A stretch of 64,000 bases of DNA from Amycolatopsis bartoniae (GTDB lineage Bacteria > Actinomycetota > Actinomycetes > Mycobacteriales > Pseudonocardiaceae): NCBI RefSeq assembly GCF_014191255.1, contig NZ_JACHWH010000004.1, forward strand, positions 1 to 64,000. The letters are read 5' to 3'. The stretch's first letter is position 1, and every line of letters begins with the position of its first letter. This document shows positions 9,177-16,896 of this stretch, piece by piece. Both the position numbers and the translations under genes were made by a program. The notes beneath the pieces were generated by a model that was not told the origin of the DNA, made no database searches, and worked only from the letters and a program-made list of their open reading frames with translations.

Positions 9177-10265
9177 TCAGCCCGCGAGCCAGGTCATTCT
9201 GTTGCCGTAGCGGGAGGTGAGCGCCAGCGCCCGGGCGTCGGGTTCGCCGTCGTGCCAGGTGGTCAGGCCCAGGACGCACCCGCCGAGGTCGGAGAAGCTC
9301 AGCTCGGGGCGTCCGGGCAGGACGTGGGACAGCGCGGCCTCGTACGGCTCGTCGCTGACCCACCACACGGGACGGTCGGCGGCGAGCTTCGCCAGTGCCT
9401 CGACGAACTCCGCGCCCCGCCCGACGTGCCCCAGGGTGCGGCAGGTCAGGACCACCAGCGGGCCCTCGGTGCGGGCCGCCGCGGCGGCGAGGTCGTCCAC
9501 CGCGTCGCCCTGGACCAGTTCCGGCACGTCCTTGCGCTGGGCCGCGGCGGCGGCGCGCAGGAGGCGGATCCGGTCGAGCTGGTCGGCCCACACGCACGCC
9601 TCCAGCCACGCCAGCTCGTCCTCGTCGGACACGTCGACGGGATGCGTGTCGAGGCCCACCTTCGCGGTGACGGTGATCTTCTTCGGCAGCTTCGGCAGCA
9701 CCGCGCCCGGTTCGAGGCCGAGCGCGCAGTGCAGGCCGACCGGCGCCTTCGCGGGACCGGACACGAGCTGCTCGCCGCCGTCGCACTGGTAGCGGTAGCC
9801 GAACCTGTCCAGCCCCAGCAGCAGGCCCGCGGCGCAACCCACTTCGAGCAGGGCGACCTTCCCGCCGGCCTGCTTCGCGGCGAGCGCGACGGCGGGGAAC
9901 AGCCCGGCCGCGCGGCCCACGTCGTTGGTGGTGGCCTCCCGCGTGGCGACCAGCTCCCGGACCCGGTCCGCCCGCTCCAGCAGGAACTCGCGGAACAGCG
10001 GCCAGGTCTCGTCGTCGACCCCGTCGGAACCGCCGAGGGACGGGTAGTAGCGGAACAACGGGTGCACGGGCTCGGCCTGGACGAGGCGGTGCGCGGCGGC
10101 GAGCAACAGCAGGGCGGCGGCGTGCTCGTCGGACGCGGAGACGAGCAGCCCCGCGACCTCGTCGTCCTCCGCGGCGCGCCCGGCGAGGTGCTCGTACAAC
10201 GGCGACACTTCGGCTGCCTCCGCCGCGAACGCTCGCAGCCGCTGCTTCGCCTCGTCCAGCTTCAC
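9177..10265 (-). CDS. DUF2332 family protein
   Basis: A 362-residue cytoplasmic protein of the DUF2332 family. Its N-terminal part includes SPLYEHLA and LFRYYPSLGG; the middle (LLEVGCAAGLLLGLDRFGYRY) resembles a Rossmann methyltransferase glycine loop. A second half carries VLTCRTLGH and a WWVSDEP segment. A methyltransferase-like fold is inferred, activity is unknown. GTG 10265 has GGGAGG seven bases upstream. It lies 12 bases after the MaoC gene. Confidence 0.78.
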   Translation of the reverse strand: MKLDEAKQRLRAFAAEAAEVSPLYEHLAGRAAEDDEVAGLLVSASDEHAAALLLLAAAHRLVQAEPVHPLFRYYPSLGGSDGVDDETWPLFREFLLERADRVRELVATREATTNDVGRAAGLFPAVALAAKQAGGKVALLEVGCAAGLLLGLDRFGYRYQCDGGEQLVSGPAKAPVGLHCALGLEPGAVLPKLPKKITVTAKVGLDTHPVDVSDEDELAWLEACVWADQLDRIRLLRAAAAAQRKDVPELVQGDAVDDLAAAAARTEGPLVVLTCRTLGHVGRGAEFVEALAKLAADRPVWWVSDEPYEAALSHVLPGRPELSFSDLGGCVLGLTTWHDGEPDARALALTSRYGNRMTWLAG

Positions 10266-10277
10266 CCGACGTCCTCC

Positions 10278-10781
10278 CTACTCGTGCGGGACCGGGCGGG
10301 CGGGTTGCTCGCCACCGCGGGCCTCGCCGTACGAGCGCTTCGGCACCATCACCTTCCGGCGGAAGGTGCAGACCACCGTGCCGTCCTGCTTGTAGCCCCT
10401 GGTTTCGACGTACACCACACCGCGGTCGTCCTTGGACTTCGACGGCGTCTTGTCGAGCACCTCGGTCTCACCGTAGATCGTGTCACCGTGGAAGGTCGGC
10501 TTCACGTGCCTGAGGGATTCGACCTCCAGGTTGGCGATCGCCTTCCCGGAGACGTCCGGCACGGACATGCCGAGCAGCAGCGAGTAGACGTAGTTGCCCA
10601 CCACGACGTTCTTGCCGAAGTCGGTGGTCTCGCCCGCGTAGTGCGCGTCGAGGTGCAGCGGGTGGTGGTTCATGGTGAGCAGACAGAACAGGTGGTCGTC
10701 GTACTCGGTGACGGTCTTGCCCGGCCAGTGCTTGTAGACCGCACCCACCTCGAACTCCTCGAAATACCGCCCGAACTGCAC
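10278..10781 (-). CDS. MaoC-like (hotdog) dehydratase
   Basis: A 167-residue hotdog-fold hydratase/dehydratase. It carries the FGRYFEEFEVG opening and the hydratase-2 region LTMNHHPLHLDAHYA with candidate catalytic acid and His, then FGKNVVVGNYVYSLLLGMSV. Substrates of relatives are enoyl-CoA or mesaconyl-CoA thioesters. GTG 10781 is chosen over the longer GTG 10814 because an excellent GAGGAG lies 7 bases before it. It starts a leftward group with the DUF2332 and acyl-CoA synthetase genes. Confidence 0.86.
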   Translation of the reverse strand: MQFGRYFEEFEVGAVYKHWPGKTVTEYDDHLFCLLTMNHHPLHLDAHYAGETTDFGKNVVVGNYVYSLLLGMSVPDVSGKAIANLEVESLRHVKPTFHGDTIYGETEVLDKTPSKSKDDRGVVYVETRGYKQDGTVVCTFRRKVMVPKRSYGEARGGEQPARPVPHE

Positions 10782-10839
10782 TGGTTCACTCCTCGAAAAA
10801 GCGGGTAACGCCACACCGGCCGAAAACGACGTGACAGAT

Positions 10840-10858
10840 GTCGAGGAGTACCCTCGAC
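10840..10858. promoter_or_regulatory. Short inverted repeat upstream of corA and maoC
   Basis: GTCGAGG at 10840-10846 and CCTCGAC at 10852-10858 form a perfect 7-bp palindrome with a 5-base centre, in the divergent region between the MaoC gene and the corA leader. It could be an operator or a small hairpin. Nothing identifies a binding protein. Confidence 0.35.
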
Positions 10859-10927
10859 CAACGGAGGCGGTCGCGTCAACGCGACCACCGGCACATGTCC
10901 CCGGCCCGAGGAGGTGAGGAACGCGCG

Positions 10928-10996
10928 ATGAGTAGTGGCGATAGTCCGCTCCCTAGGAAGACCAGCGTTCCCCCGCCGGCCGGGCCCGTTCTCTAG
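10928..10996 (+). CDS. Proline-rich leader peptide upstream of corA
   Basis: A 22-residue ORF starting MSSGDSPLPRK and ending TSVPPPAGPVL, stop TAG at 10994-10996. A Shine-Dalgarno-like purine stretch (GAGGAGGTGAGGA, 10908-10920) precedes the ATG. Five of 22 residues are Pro, with PLPR early and PPP later. The corA start is 85 bases downstream. From memory, the enterobacterial mgtA leader MgtL is also a short peptide with a PLPR motif that makes translation Mg2+-sensitive. The likeness here is in features and placement, not demonstrated homology. Translation of this ORF is unproven. Confidence 0.5.
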   Translation: MSSGDSPLPRKTSVPPPAGPVL

Positions 10997-11033
10997 CTCG
11001 CATCCCCGGGACGCTGGTTCCGGCCGGGCGGAC
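10944..11033 (+). promoter_or_regulatory. Structured corA leader overlapping the leader ORF
   Basis: The RNA can form an 11-bp stem, 10961-10971 with 11008-11018 (ACCAGCGTTCC with GGGACGCTGGT, one G-U pair). An outer stem pairs GTCCGC 10944-10949 with GCGGAC 11028-11033. The left arms lie inside the leader ORF and its stop codon lies in the loop, so a ribosome on the ORF would prevent pairing. This is the layout of a translation-dependent attenuator. No U-run follows, so control by Rho or by RBS access would be needed. It lacks the conserved core of the M-box (ykoK) riboswitch as I know it. Confidence 0.45.
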
Positions 11034-11081
11034 ACCCCCGCACGGCCGTCGTAGCACGCACTACGTCAGCCAGGAGATCCC

Positions 11082-12164
11082 ATGCCTGCGATTCCCTCCC
11101 TCGGCGGCCTGCGCGGCCGCGGCAATGGCCGTGCCCGCGTCCAGCCGCCCATTCCGGTCCCCCTTTCGGCGTACGTCGTCGACTGCGCGGTGTACGTCGA
11201 CGGCAAGCGCGTACCCGGGCGCTGGACGCACGCCGAAGCCATCAAGGAGGTCCGGCGGCGACGGGAGGGGTTCGTCTGGATCGGCCTGCACGAGCCGGAC
11301 GAGCAGCAGATCCAGGGCATCGCGGACATGTACGGGCTGCACGAGCTGGCGGTCGAGGACGCGGTGCAGGCGCACCAGCGGCCGAAGCTCGAACGCTACG
11401 ACGAGACGCTGTTCATGGTGCTCAAGACCCTGCGGTACGTCGAGCACGAGTCGCCCACCACGGCCAACGAGATCGTCGAGACCGGCGAGCTCATGACGTT
11501 CCTGGGCAGGGACTTCATCATCACCGTCCGGCACGGCGCGCACTCCGGGCTGGCCCGCGTGCGCCAGGACCTGGACGAGGACCCGGAGCGGCTGAAGTTC
11601 GGGCCCGCCGCGGTGCTGCACGCGATCACCGACCACGTCGTGGACCACTACCTCGACGTGACCGCCGCGGTCGAGGACGACATCGAGGAGATCGAGACCC
11701 GCGTCTTCGCGCCACGCACGATGGTCAGCGCCGAGCAGATCTACCTGATGAAGCGCGAGGTGCTGGAGCTGCGCCGGGCGGTCGTGCCGCTGGCGGCCCC
11801 GGTCCGGCGCCTCGCGGAAGGTTTCACGCGGCTGGTGCCGGACGAGGTGCGCTCGTACTTCCGCGACGTCGACGACCACCTCATCACGGTCTCCGAGCGC
11901 GTGGCGAACTTCGACGAGCTGCTGAACACGCTCGTCGACGCGACGGTCGCGAAGATCTCGCTGCAGCAGAACACCGACATGCGCAAGATCACCGCCTGGG
12001 CGGCGATCATCACGGTGCCCACGATGCTCGCCGGTGTCTGGGGCATGAACTTCGACTACATGCCCGAGCTGCACTGGCAGTTCGGCTATCCGCTGGCACT
12101 CCTCGTGATCTTCGGGGCGTGCCTGCTCCTCTACCGAATATTCAGGAAGAACCAGTGGCTGTGA
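11082..12164 (+). CDS. corA: CorA magnesium/cobalt transport protein
   Basis: A 360-residue CorA-family Mg2+ channel. A long cytoplasmic domain ends in two membrane helices: the first (ITAWAAIITVPTMLAGVWGMNF) closes with the GMN selectivity motif, the second is YPLALLVIFGACLLLYRIF. The C-terminus is the basic RKNQWL typical of the family. It forms a pentamer in the cytoplasmic membrane and imports Mg2+. It has a long leader with a mini-ORF, and a small membrane peptide follows 43 bases after its stop. Corresponds to mycobacterial corA (Rv1239c, from memory). Confidence 0.95.
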   Translation: MPAIPSLGGLRGRGNGRARVQPPIPVPLSAYVVDCAVYVDGKRVPGRWTHAEAIKEVRRRREGFVWIGLHEPDEQQIQGIADMYGLHELAVEDAVQAHQRPKLERYDETLFMVLKTLRYVEHESPTTANEIVETGELMTFLGRDFIITVRHGAHSGLARVRQDLDEDPERLKFGPAAVLHAITDHVVDHYLDVTAAVEDDIEEIETRVFAPRTMVSAEQIYLMKREVLELRRAVVPLAAPVRRLAEGFTRLVPDEVRSYFRDVDDHLITVSERVANFDELLNTLVDATVAKISLQQNTDMRKITAWAAIITVPTMLAGVWGMNFDYMPELHWQFGYPLALLVIFGACLLLYRIFRKNQWL

Positions 12165-12207
12165 CTCCCCCTTCTCCCTGAAAACCTCGTGAAAGGAGTG
12201 ATGACCC

Positions 12208-12324
12208 ATGTCGCGCTTCCTGACCAACCTCAAGTTCTGGGCCGTCGCCTTCAGCCTGACCTGGATCGCCGTGGTGGTGTTCGTGATCGCCGACCACCCG
12301 GAGTTCGCCCGCGCGGCCCACTGA
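12208..12324 (+). CDS. 38-residue single-pass membrane peptide
   Basis: A short ORF starting MSRFLTNLKFWAV and ending EFARAAH. The central stretch AFSLTWIAVVVFVIA is a clear membrane helix, with basic residues before and acidic residues after it. AAAGGAG at 12192-12198 precedes the ATG by about 9 bases. It sits 43 bases after corA on the same strand, so it could be co-transcribed and act with the channel, but this is only inference. Confidence 0.55.
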   Translation: MSRFLTNLKFWAVAFSLTWIAVVVFVIADHPEFARAAH

Positions 12325-12353
12325 ACCGGGTGGTCGTGCTCGCATCCCGGCCC

Positions 12354-12391
12354 GATCACATTTAGTGTCCGATAGGTCACTTAAAGTGATC
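12354..12391. promoter_or_regulatory. AT-rich 14-bp inverted repeat
   Basis: Left arm 12354-12367 (GATCACATTTAGTG) and right arm 12378-12391 (CACTTAAAGTGATC) are inverted with 12 of 14 positions matching and a 10-base centre. The stretch is notably AT-rich for this DNA. It overlaps the start region of the next gene, so an operator for a dimeric regulator is plausible. Confidence 0.4.
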
Positions 12392-12890
12392 GGGGCGGCT
12401 GCGATGGCGCTGCCACTGGCCGGGACGGCTTCGGCGGCTGCCGCGCCACGCCAGCTCCCCTCGCCGCCGGCGCCCGGCACGGAGTACACGTGGACGCGCC
12501 CGCCACCGGTCTGCCGGTACGGGATCCACCGTGACCGATTTCCGGCTCACCGGGCAGGACCGGCAGGGTCTCGGCCAGATCACCCTCCAGCACGACGACT
12601 CCGGGACCACCCCCGCCAGCCTGCTCCGCAGCGTCTCGCAGACCCCGCCGAAGTGGGAGCAGACGTTGTTACTCGACTTCACCATGACGATCGAGGACCC
12701 GCCGGAACGCCAGAACGAGCCGCTGGTGCTGACCACCAAGGACCCGGGGAAGCTGGTCGGACAGCTCACCCAGTTCCCGCCGCGGGGAGACCTCTACAAA
12801 CTCCAGAACCCGATCGACCTGGTGCTGCCGGACAACCCCGACGAAACCATCGCGAGCATCGAGAAGTTCCCCGTCAAGGTCGCCGGTTAG
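12365..12890 (+). pseudogene. Secreted protein with a single-base frameshift
   Basis: Two overlapping frames together make one sensible protein. The first frame (GTG 12365) gives a signal peptide (VIGAAAMALPLAGTASA, cleavage before AAAP) and a proline-rich linker up to VCRYG. The second frame, open to the stop at 12888-12890, continues STVTDFRLTGQD ... FPVKVAG. Removing one G from the GGG at 12521-12523 joins them into about 174 residues. No family is recognised; the mature part has a TLLLDFTMTI strand and looks globular. Either the gene is inactive, the base count is a sequencing error, or the second frame starts alone at GTG 12531 as a 119-residue protein without export signal. Confidence 0.5.
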
Positions 12891-12917
12891 TACCCCCCTG
12901 CCTCTAGTCTGGGAGGC

Positions 12918-13574
12918 ATGCGCGCCCTCGTTGTCGCGGATGAAGTCGACGAGCGGTTGCGGGCCTGCGGGGTCCGCACCGGGGTCGACGTCGTCCTCGG
13001 GGCGGGTGACCTGCCCTTCGACTACCTCGGTTTCCTCGCCGACGCAGCGAACCGGCCGTGCGTGTTCGTACCCGGCAACCACGATCCCGACCTGACCGGC
13101 TTCCGCCGCTCCGCCGGATTGTGGACACGCGCCGGGTTTCCGCAGGCGTGGCCGGGGCCTCCCGGTGCGGTGAACGCCGACGGGCGCGTGGTGGACATCG
13201 CCGGGCTGCGCATCGCCGGGCTCGGTGGGTCGGTCCGTTACAGCGGCGGACCGAACCAGTGGACGCAGGCGCAACAGGCCCGCCGCGCGAAACGGCTCGT
13301 GCGGGCCGCCGAACGCCGCCGGCGCCGGGACGGGCGCGGCGTGGACGTCCTGCTCACCCACTCACCGCCACGCGGCGTCGGCGACCGCGAAGACCCGCCC
13401 CACCACGGCTTCGACTGTCTGTTGTGGATGGTCGAGCGGCTCGCGCCGAAGTGGTTGCTGCACGGGCACATCCACCCCTACGGCGAACACCTGCCCGAGC
13501 ACCGCCTCGGCGGCACGAGGGTGCGCAACGTGGTGGGGTCGCACGTACTGGACCTCGACGAGGTGACGGTATGA
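12918..13574 (+). CDS. Metallophosphoesterase
   Basis: A 218-residue calcineurin-like phosphoesterase. Metal-ligand motifs are seen in order: LGAGDLPFDY, PGNHDPD, LTHSPP and LHGHIHPYG. The usual first D-x-H motif is replaced by VVADEVDE, so the first metal site may be altered. It is cytoplasmic; the phosphoester substrate is unknown. TAGTCT lies exactly 7 bases before ATG 12918, indicating leaderless expression. Its stop overlaps a 30-codon ORF in ATGA fashion, followed in the same way by the ParB-like gene. Confidence 0.85.
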   Translation: MRALVVADEVDERLRACGVRTGVDVVLGAGDLPFDYLGFLADAANRPCVFVPGNHDPDLTGFRRSAGLWTRAGFPQAWPGPPGAVNADGRVVDIAGLRIAGLGGSVRYSGGPNQWTQAQQARRAKRLVRAAERRRRRDGRGVDVLLTHSPPRGVGDREDPPHHGFDCLLWMVERLAPKWLLHGHIHPYGEHLPEHRLGGTRVRNVVGSHVLDLDEVTV

Positions 13575-13663
13575 GGACTGCTTGCAGGTCCGAATCATCC
13601 AACGCCATGCTGGCCGAGAACACAGTCGCGGCTTGCCGCGTCCTTGAAGGTAGGGCCGCATGA
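13571..13663 (+). CDS. Possible 30-residue coupled small protein
   Basis: An ORF starting MRTACRSESSNAM and ending CRVLEGRAA. Its ATG overlaps the phosphoesterase stop (ATGA at 13571-13574), and its own stop overlaps the ATG of the ParB-like gene (ATGA at 13660-13663). This perfect double coupling suggests it is translated, possibly to carry ribosomes to the next gene. The peptide has two Cys and no known domain. It may be only a coupling device. Confidence 0.4.
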   Translation: MRTACRSESSNAMLAENTVAACRVLEGRAA

Positions 13664-14508
13664 CCCCGGCCAAGGACACCGGTTTCCCCCGCGCCGACGC
13701 GGAACACGACTTCCTGCGCGCCCGCCGCCGCCAGGTGCTGTCGCGGCTGGCGAACTGGCTGCGCCGCGAACCCGACGACGTGAACATCATGCTGCCGTTC
13801 GACGAGGTCGTCGAGGCGCTCGGCTACCAGGGCGAACGCCGCATCGGACTGCGCGTGATCAGGCTCGACTCGATCGTCGGGAGCGTGGACCGCGGGCACG
13901 ACTTCGACCGCCGCTTCCGCCCCACGTCCGGCCGGGTGCGCGAGCGGTGGGAACGGCTCGCGCTCGCCGCGCGCCGGGGCGAAGCGCTGCCGCCCATCGA
14001 GGTGTACCGGGTGGGTGAGCTGCACTTCATCATCGACGGTCACCACCGCGTGTCCGTGGCGCTCGCGATGGGACTGTCCACAGTAGACGCCTACGTGACC
14101 GAGGTGCGGACGAAGCTGACGCCGAGCGGGATCCGGTACCGGGGCGACCTGATCGTCAAGGACTACCGCAGGCTGTTCCTGGACCGCGTGCCGCTGACGG
14201 GGCAGGCCCGCGCGTCGATCGTGCTGTCGGACCCGTGGCACTACGCGATGCTCGGCGAGCACGTCGAGGCGTGGGGCTTCCGGCTGATGCAGGACGAGGG
14301 CACGTTCCTCGACCGCGCCACCGTCGCGAGCCGCTGGTACGCCGACGAGTACCAGCCCGTCGTGGAGATGCTGCGGCAGGCGGACCTGGTCGGCGACCGC
14401 ACCGAGGCCGAGGCGTACATGTGGGTCGCGGGCGAGCGTTACCGGCTCATCCGCACCCACCGCTGGGACGACGACGTGATCGAGGCGCTGCGCTCCCACC
14501 GGCGGTGA
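13660..14508 (+). CDS. ParB/sulfiredoxin-domain protein
   Basis: A 282-residue protein. The middle (LPPIEVYRVGELHFIIDGHHRVSVALAMG, residues ~110-140) matches the ParB N-terminal/sulfiredoxin fold, which binds nucleotides (CTP in ParB). No typical ParB helix-turn-helix or C-terminal dimer domain is evident, so this is not the chromosomal ParB. The C-terminal half is of unknown fold and rich in charged residues. GAAGG-AGG before the ATG at 13660 serves as ribosome-binding site. It is coupled to the upstream phosphoesterase through the small ORF. Confidence 0.7.
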   Translation: MTPAKDTGFPRADAEHDFLRARRRQVLSRLANWLRREPDDVNIMLPFDEVVEALGYQGERRIGLRVIRLDSIVGSVDRGHDFDRRFRPTSGRVRERWERLALAARRGEALPPIEVYRVGELHFIIDGHHRVSVALAMGLSTVDAYVTEVRTKLTPSGIRYRGDLIVKDYRRLFLDRVPLTGQARASIVLSDPWHYAMLGEHVEAWGFRLMQDEGTFLDRATVASRWYADEYQPVVEMLRQADLVGDRTEAEAYMWVAGERYRLIRTHRWDDDVIEALRSHRR

Positions 14509-14528
14509 GGGCACAGCGCCCCGGAGTG

Positions 14529-16028
14529 TCACATGTGGACGGCGGCGGGCGCCTCGCCCTGGTCCGGCACGCCCGGCTTCATCAGCGCGCCGCAGACCAC
14601 CGCGCCGACCACGAAGATCACGGCGGCCCAGGTGAACGCGGTGGTGTAGCTGTGCACCGCGGCCTCGGCCACCACCTGCGGGGTGAGCTGTTTGCCCGCG
14701 ACGAACGAGGTGACGGCGTTCGCCGCGATCGAGCTGAGCAGCGCCGTACCGATCGAACCGCCGACCTGCTGCGCGGTGTTCACCGTCGCGGAGGCGACCC
14801 CGGCGTCGTGCGCGCCGACACCCGCCGTGGCGACGTTCATCGCCGGCGCCATCGACAGCCCGATACCGATCCCAGCGATGATCAGCGGGAACAGCACACC
14901 GTTGGCGTAGGTGCTGCTGGTGTCCAGCGTGCTGAGCCAGAACATGGCCCCGCCCGCGATCAGCATCCCCAGCCCGACGAGCCACTTCGGCCCGTAACGC
15001 GGTAGCAGCACCGCGGTCGCCGTGGTGGCGGTGATCATCAGTCCGCCGACCATCGGCAGGAACGCCAGCCCCGAGGTGATCGGCGAGAAGCCGAGGTTCT
15101 GCTGCAGGTAGTAGGTCAGGAACAGGAAGATCCCGAACATCCCGATGCCGATCATGAACACCGCGAGGTACGCGCCGCCGCGGTTGCGGTCCAGCACCAC
15201 GCGCAGCGGCAGGAGCGGGTGCTCGACTCGCCGCTGCAGCGCGACGAACACCGCCAGCAGCACGACACCCGCGGCCAGGAAGCCCCACACCAGCGCGTTG
15301 GACCAGTCGTGCGTCTCCGCGTTGGAGAAGCCGTAGACCAGCGCGAACAGTCCGGCGGACGCGGACAGCGTGCCCGGGATGTCGAGCTTCGGCCGGTGCT
15401 CCGACCGCCGGTGGTGCAGCAGCGCCAGGCCCCCGACCAGCGCGACGGCGGCGATGATGATGTTCACGAACATGCACCAGCGCCAGTTCAGGTACTCGGT
15501 GAGCACACCCCCGAGCAACAGGCCGACCGCGGCACCCCCGCCGGCGATCGCCCCGAAGATGCCGAACGCCCGGCCGCGTTCCCTGACGTCGGTGAATGTC
15601 GTGGTCAGCAGCGAAAGCGCGGCCGGCGCGAGCAGCGCGCCGAACGCCCCCTGAGCCGCGCGGGCGATGACGAGCATCTCGAACCCGTTCGCCGCTCCCC
15701 CGACGGCGGACGCCACGGCGAAGCCGCCGAGGCCGATCAAAAGGGCGTACTTTCGACCGAAGAGGTCGGCGACGCGGCCGCCCAGCAGCAGGAGGCTGCC
15801 GAACGCGAGCGCGTAAGCGGTGACCACCCACTGCCGCGCATCACTGGAGAAGCCCAGGTCGTGCTGCGCGGTGGGCAGCGCGATGTTCACGATGGTCGCG
15901 TCGAGCACCACCATCAGCTGCGCCAGCGCGATCACCACCAGGATCAGCCACCGGCGCGCGTGGTGCGGATCTTCGGTCGCGCGCGAGCCCGCTCTGGGCT
16001 CGGCGACGGCCGTGGACGAGTCAGTCAT
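14529..16028 (-). CDS. MFS drug exporter, DHA2 (14-helix) family
   Basis: A 499-residue proton-coupled exporter of the EmrB/QacA type, with about 14 membrane helices. Family features include LDATIVNIALPTAQHDLGFS in helix 1, a motif-A-like GGRVADLFGRKYAL after helix 2, and GAAVGLLLGGVLTEYLNWRW (motif C region). It likely expels drugs or toxic metabolites. The divergent TetR gene begins 101 bases away and is the expected repressor. On this strand TTGTAA and a later CATATG resemble -35/-10 elements. Confidence 0.92.
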   Translation of the reverse strand: MTDSSTAVAEPRAGSRATEDPHHARRWLILVVIALAQLMVVLDATIVNIALPTAQHDLGFSSDARQWVVTAYALAFGSLLLLGGRVADLFGRKYALLIGLGGFAVASAVGGAANGFEMLVIARAAQGAFGALLAPAALSLLTTTFTDVRERGRAFGIFGAIAGGGAAVGLLLGGVLTEYLNWRWCMFVNIIIAAVALVGGLALLHHRRSEHRPKLDIPGTLSASAGLFALVYGFSNAETHDWSNALVWGFLAAGVVLLAVFVALQRRVEHPLLPLRVVLDRNRGGAYLAVFMIGIGMFGIFLFLTYYLQQNLGFSPITSGLAFLPMVGGLMITATTATAVLLPRYGPKWLVGLGMLIAGGAMFWLSTLDTSSTYANGVLFPLIIAGIGIGLSMAPAMNVATAGVGAHDAGVASATVNTAQQVGGSIGTALLSSIAANAVTSFVAGKQLTPQVVAEAAVHSYTTAFTWAAVIFVVGAVVCGALMKPGVPDQGEAPAAVHM

Positions 16029-16129
16029 GCTGGTCCCTCGCAGACATATGTGGAGTAGAGACCTCCCCTTACAAGTTCACCGTACCGGAAGCGGAGGAGT
16101 GCCCTCGGCTTGTTGGTAGAATGGAAAAC

Positions 16130-16795
16130 ATGACGCGGGACACAACGCGGACCGCAACGACGCGGCCGCTCAGGCGCGACGCGGAGCGCAACCGCCAGCG
16201 CATCATCGCCAGTGCCCGTGAGGTTTTCCGCGAGCGTGGCTTCGAAACGACGCTCGATGACGTCGCTCATCACGCCGGACTCGGGGTGGGGACGGTCTAC
16301 CGGCGGTTCCCGAACAAGGAGCACCTGGTCGACGCGATGTTCGCCGACCGGCTCGAAGGAATCGGGCGGCTCATGAGCGAGTCGCTCACCAAGCCGGACC
16401 CGTACCAGGCACTGCTGGACTTCCTGTGGGAGGCGGCGGCGCTCATCGCGGAGGACCGCGGGCTGCACGACGTGATGCTCAGCACGGCCTTCGGGCACGA
16501 CAAGGTCGCGCAGGCCCGCGACCGGCTGATCCCGCTGGCGCAGGAGCTGATCCGCCGGGCGAAGGAGGCGGGCGAGCTGCGGGCCGACTTCGAGCCCGAG
16601 GACGTCCCGATGCTGTTCAAGATGATCGGCGGGGTGGCGGAGTACACGCACCGGAGCGCGCCCGAGCTGTGGCGCCGGTACGCGGCGCTGCTGTTCGACA
16701 GCCTGCGCGCCCGGCCGTCCGGCCCGTCACCGCTGCCGTGCCCCGCACTGGACATCGACGCGGTGCGGGACACCATGGACAACTGGTGCCGCTGA
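16130..16795 (+). CDS. TetR-family transcriptional regulator
   Basis: A 221-residue regulator. The N-terminal helix-turn-helix is clear (RQRIIASAREVFRERGFE, TLDDVAHHAGLGVGTVYRRFPNKEHL), followed by a helical ligand-binding domain. It is divergent from the MFS exporter and probably represses it until a ligand binds. ATG 16130 is preferred to ATG 16121: TAGAAT ends 7 bases before 16130 and overlaps 16121, and no Shine-Dalgarno site exists. ACAAG at 16071-16075 and CTTGT at 16108-16112 are inverted in the intergenic region, a weak operator candidate. Confidence 0.9.
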   Translation: MTRDTTRTATTRPLRRDAERNRQRIIASAREVFRERGFETTLDDVAHHAGLGVGTVYRRFPNKEHLVDAMFADRLEGIGRLMSESLTKPDPYQALLDFLWEAAALIAEDRGLHDVMLSTAFGHDKVAQARDRLIPLAQELIRRAKEAGELRADFEPEDVPMLFKMIGGVAEYTHRSAPELWRRYAALLFDSLRARPSGPSPLPCPALDIDAVRDTMDNWCR

Positions 16796-16829
16796 CGTCG
16801 ACCGAGTGATCCAGGTCACATACACTCCC

Positions 16830-16856
16830 TGTCGATCCACGGGGGCTTCGCTCGTC
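16830..16856 (+). promoter_or_regulatory. ECF42-type promoter candidate
   Basis: TGTCGA at 16830-16835 and CGTC at 16853-16856 are separated by 17 bases, 40 bases before the DGPF-protein gene. From memory, ECF42 sigma factors recognise TGTCGA at -35 and a CGA/TC-type -10. The downstream pair is exactly a DGPF protein plus an ECF42-like sigma factor, so an autoregulated promoter fits. Confidence 0.55.
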
Positions 16857-16896
16857 CTCCTCGTGCAAGCCACACCGGAACCGAAGGGGAACTCCC

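Noticed and set aside
10782-11081. M-box (ykoK) magnesium riboswitch in the corA leader
   Set aside because: The conserved core and hairpin sequence of that class were not found; only the leader ORF and the stems described remain.
13660-14508. Chromosome-partition ParB
   Set aside because: Only the ParB/sulfiredoxin domain is present; no DNA-binding or dimer domain, no parA or parS next to it.
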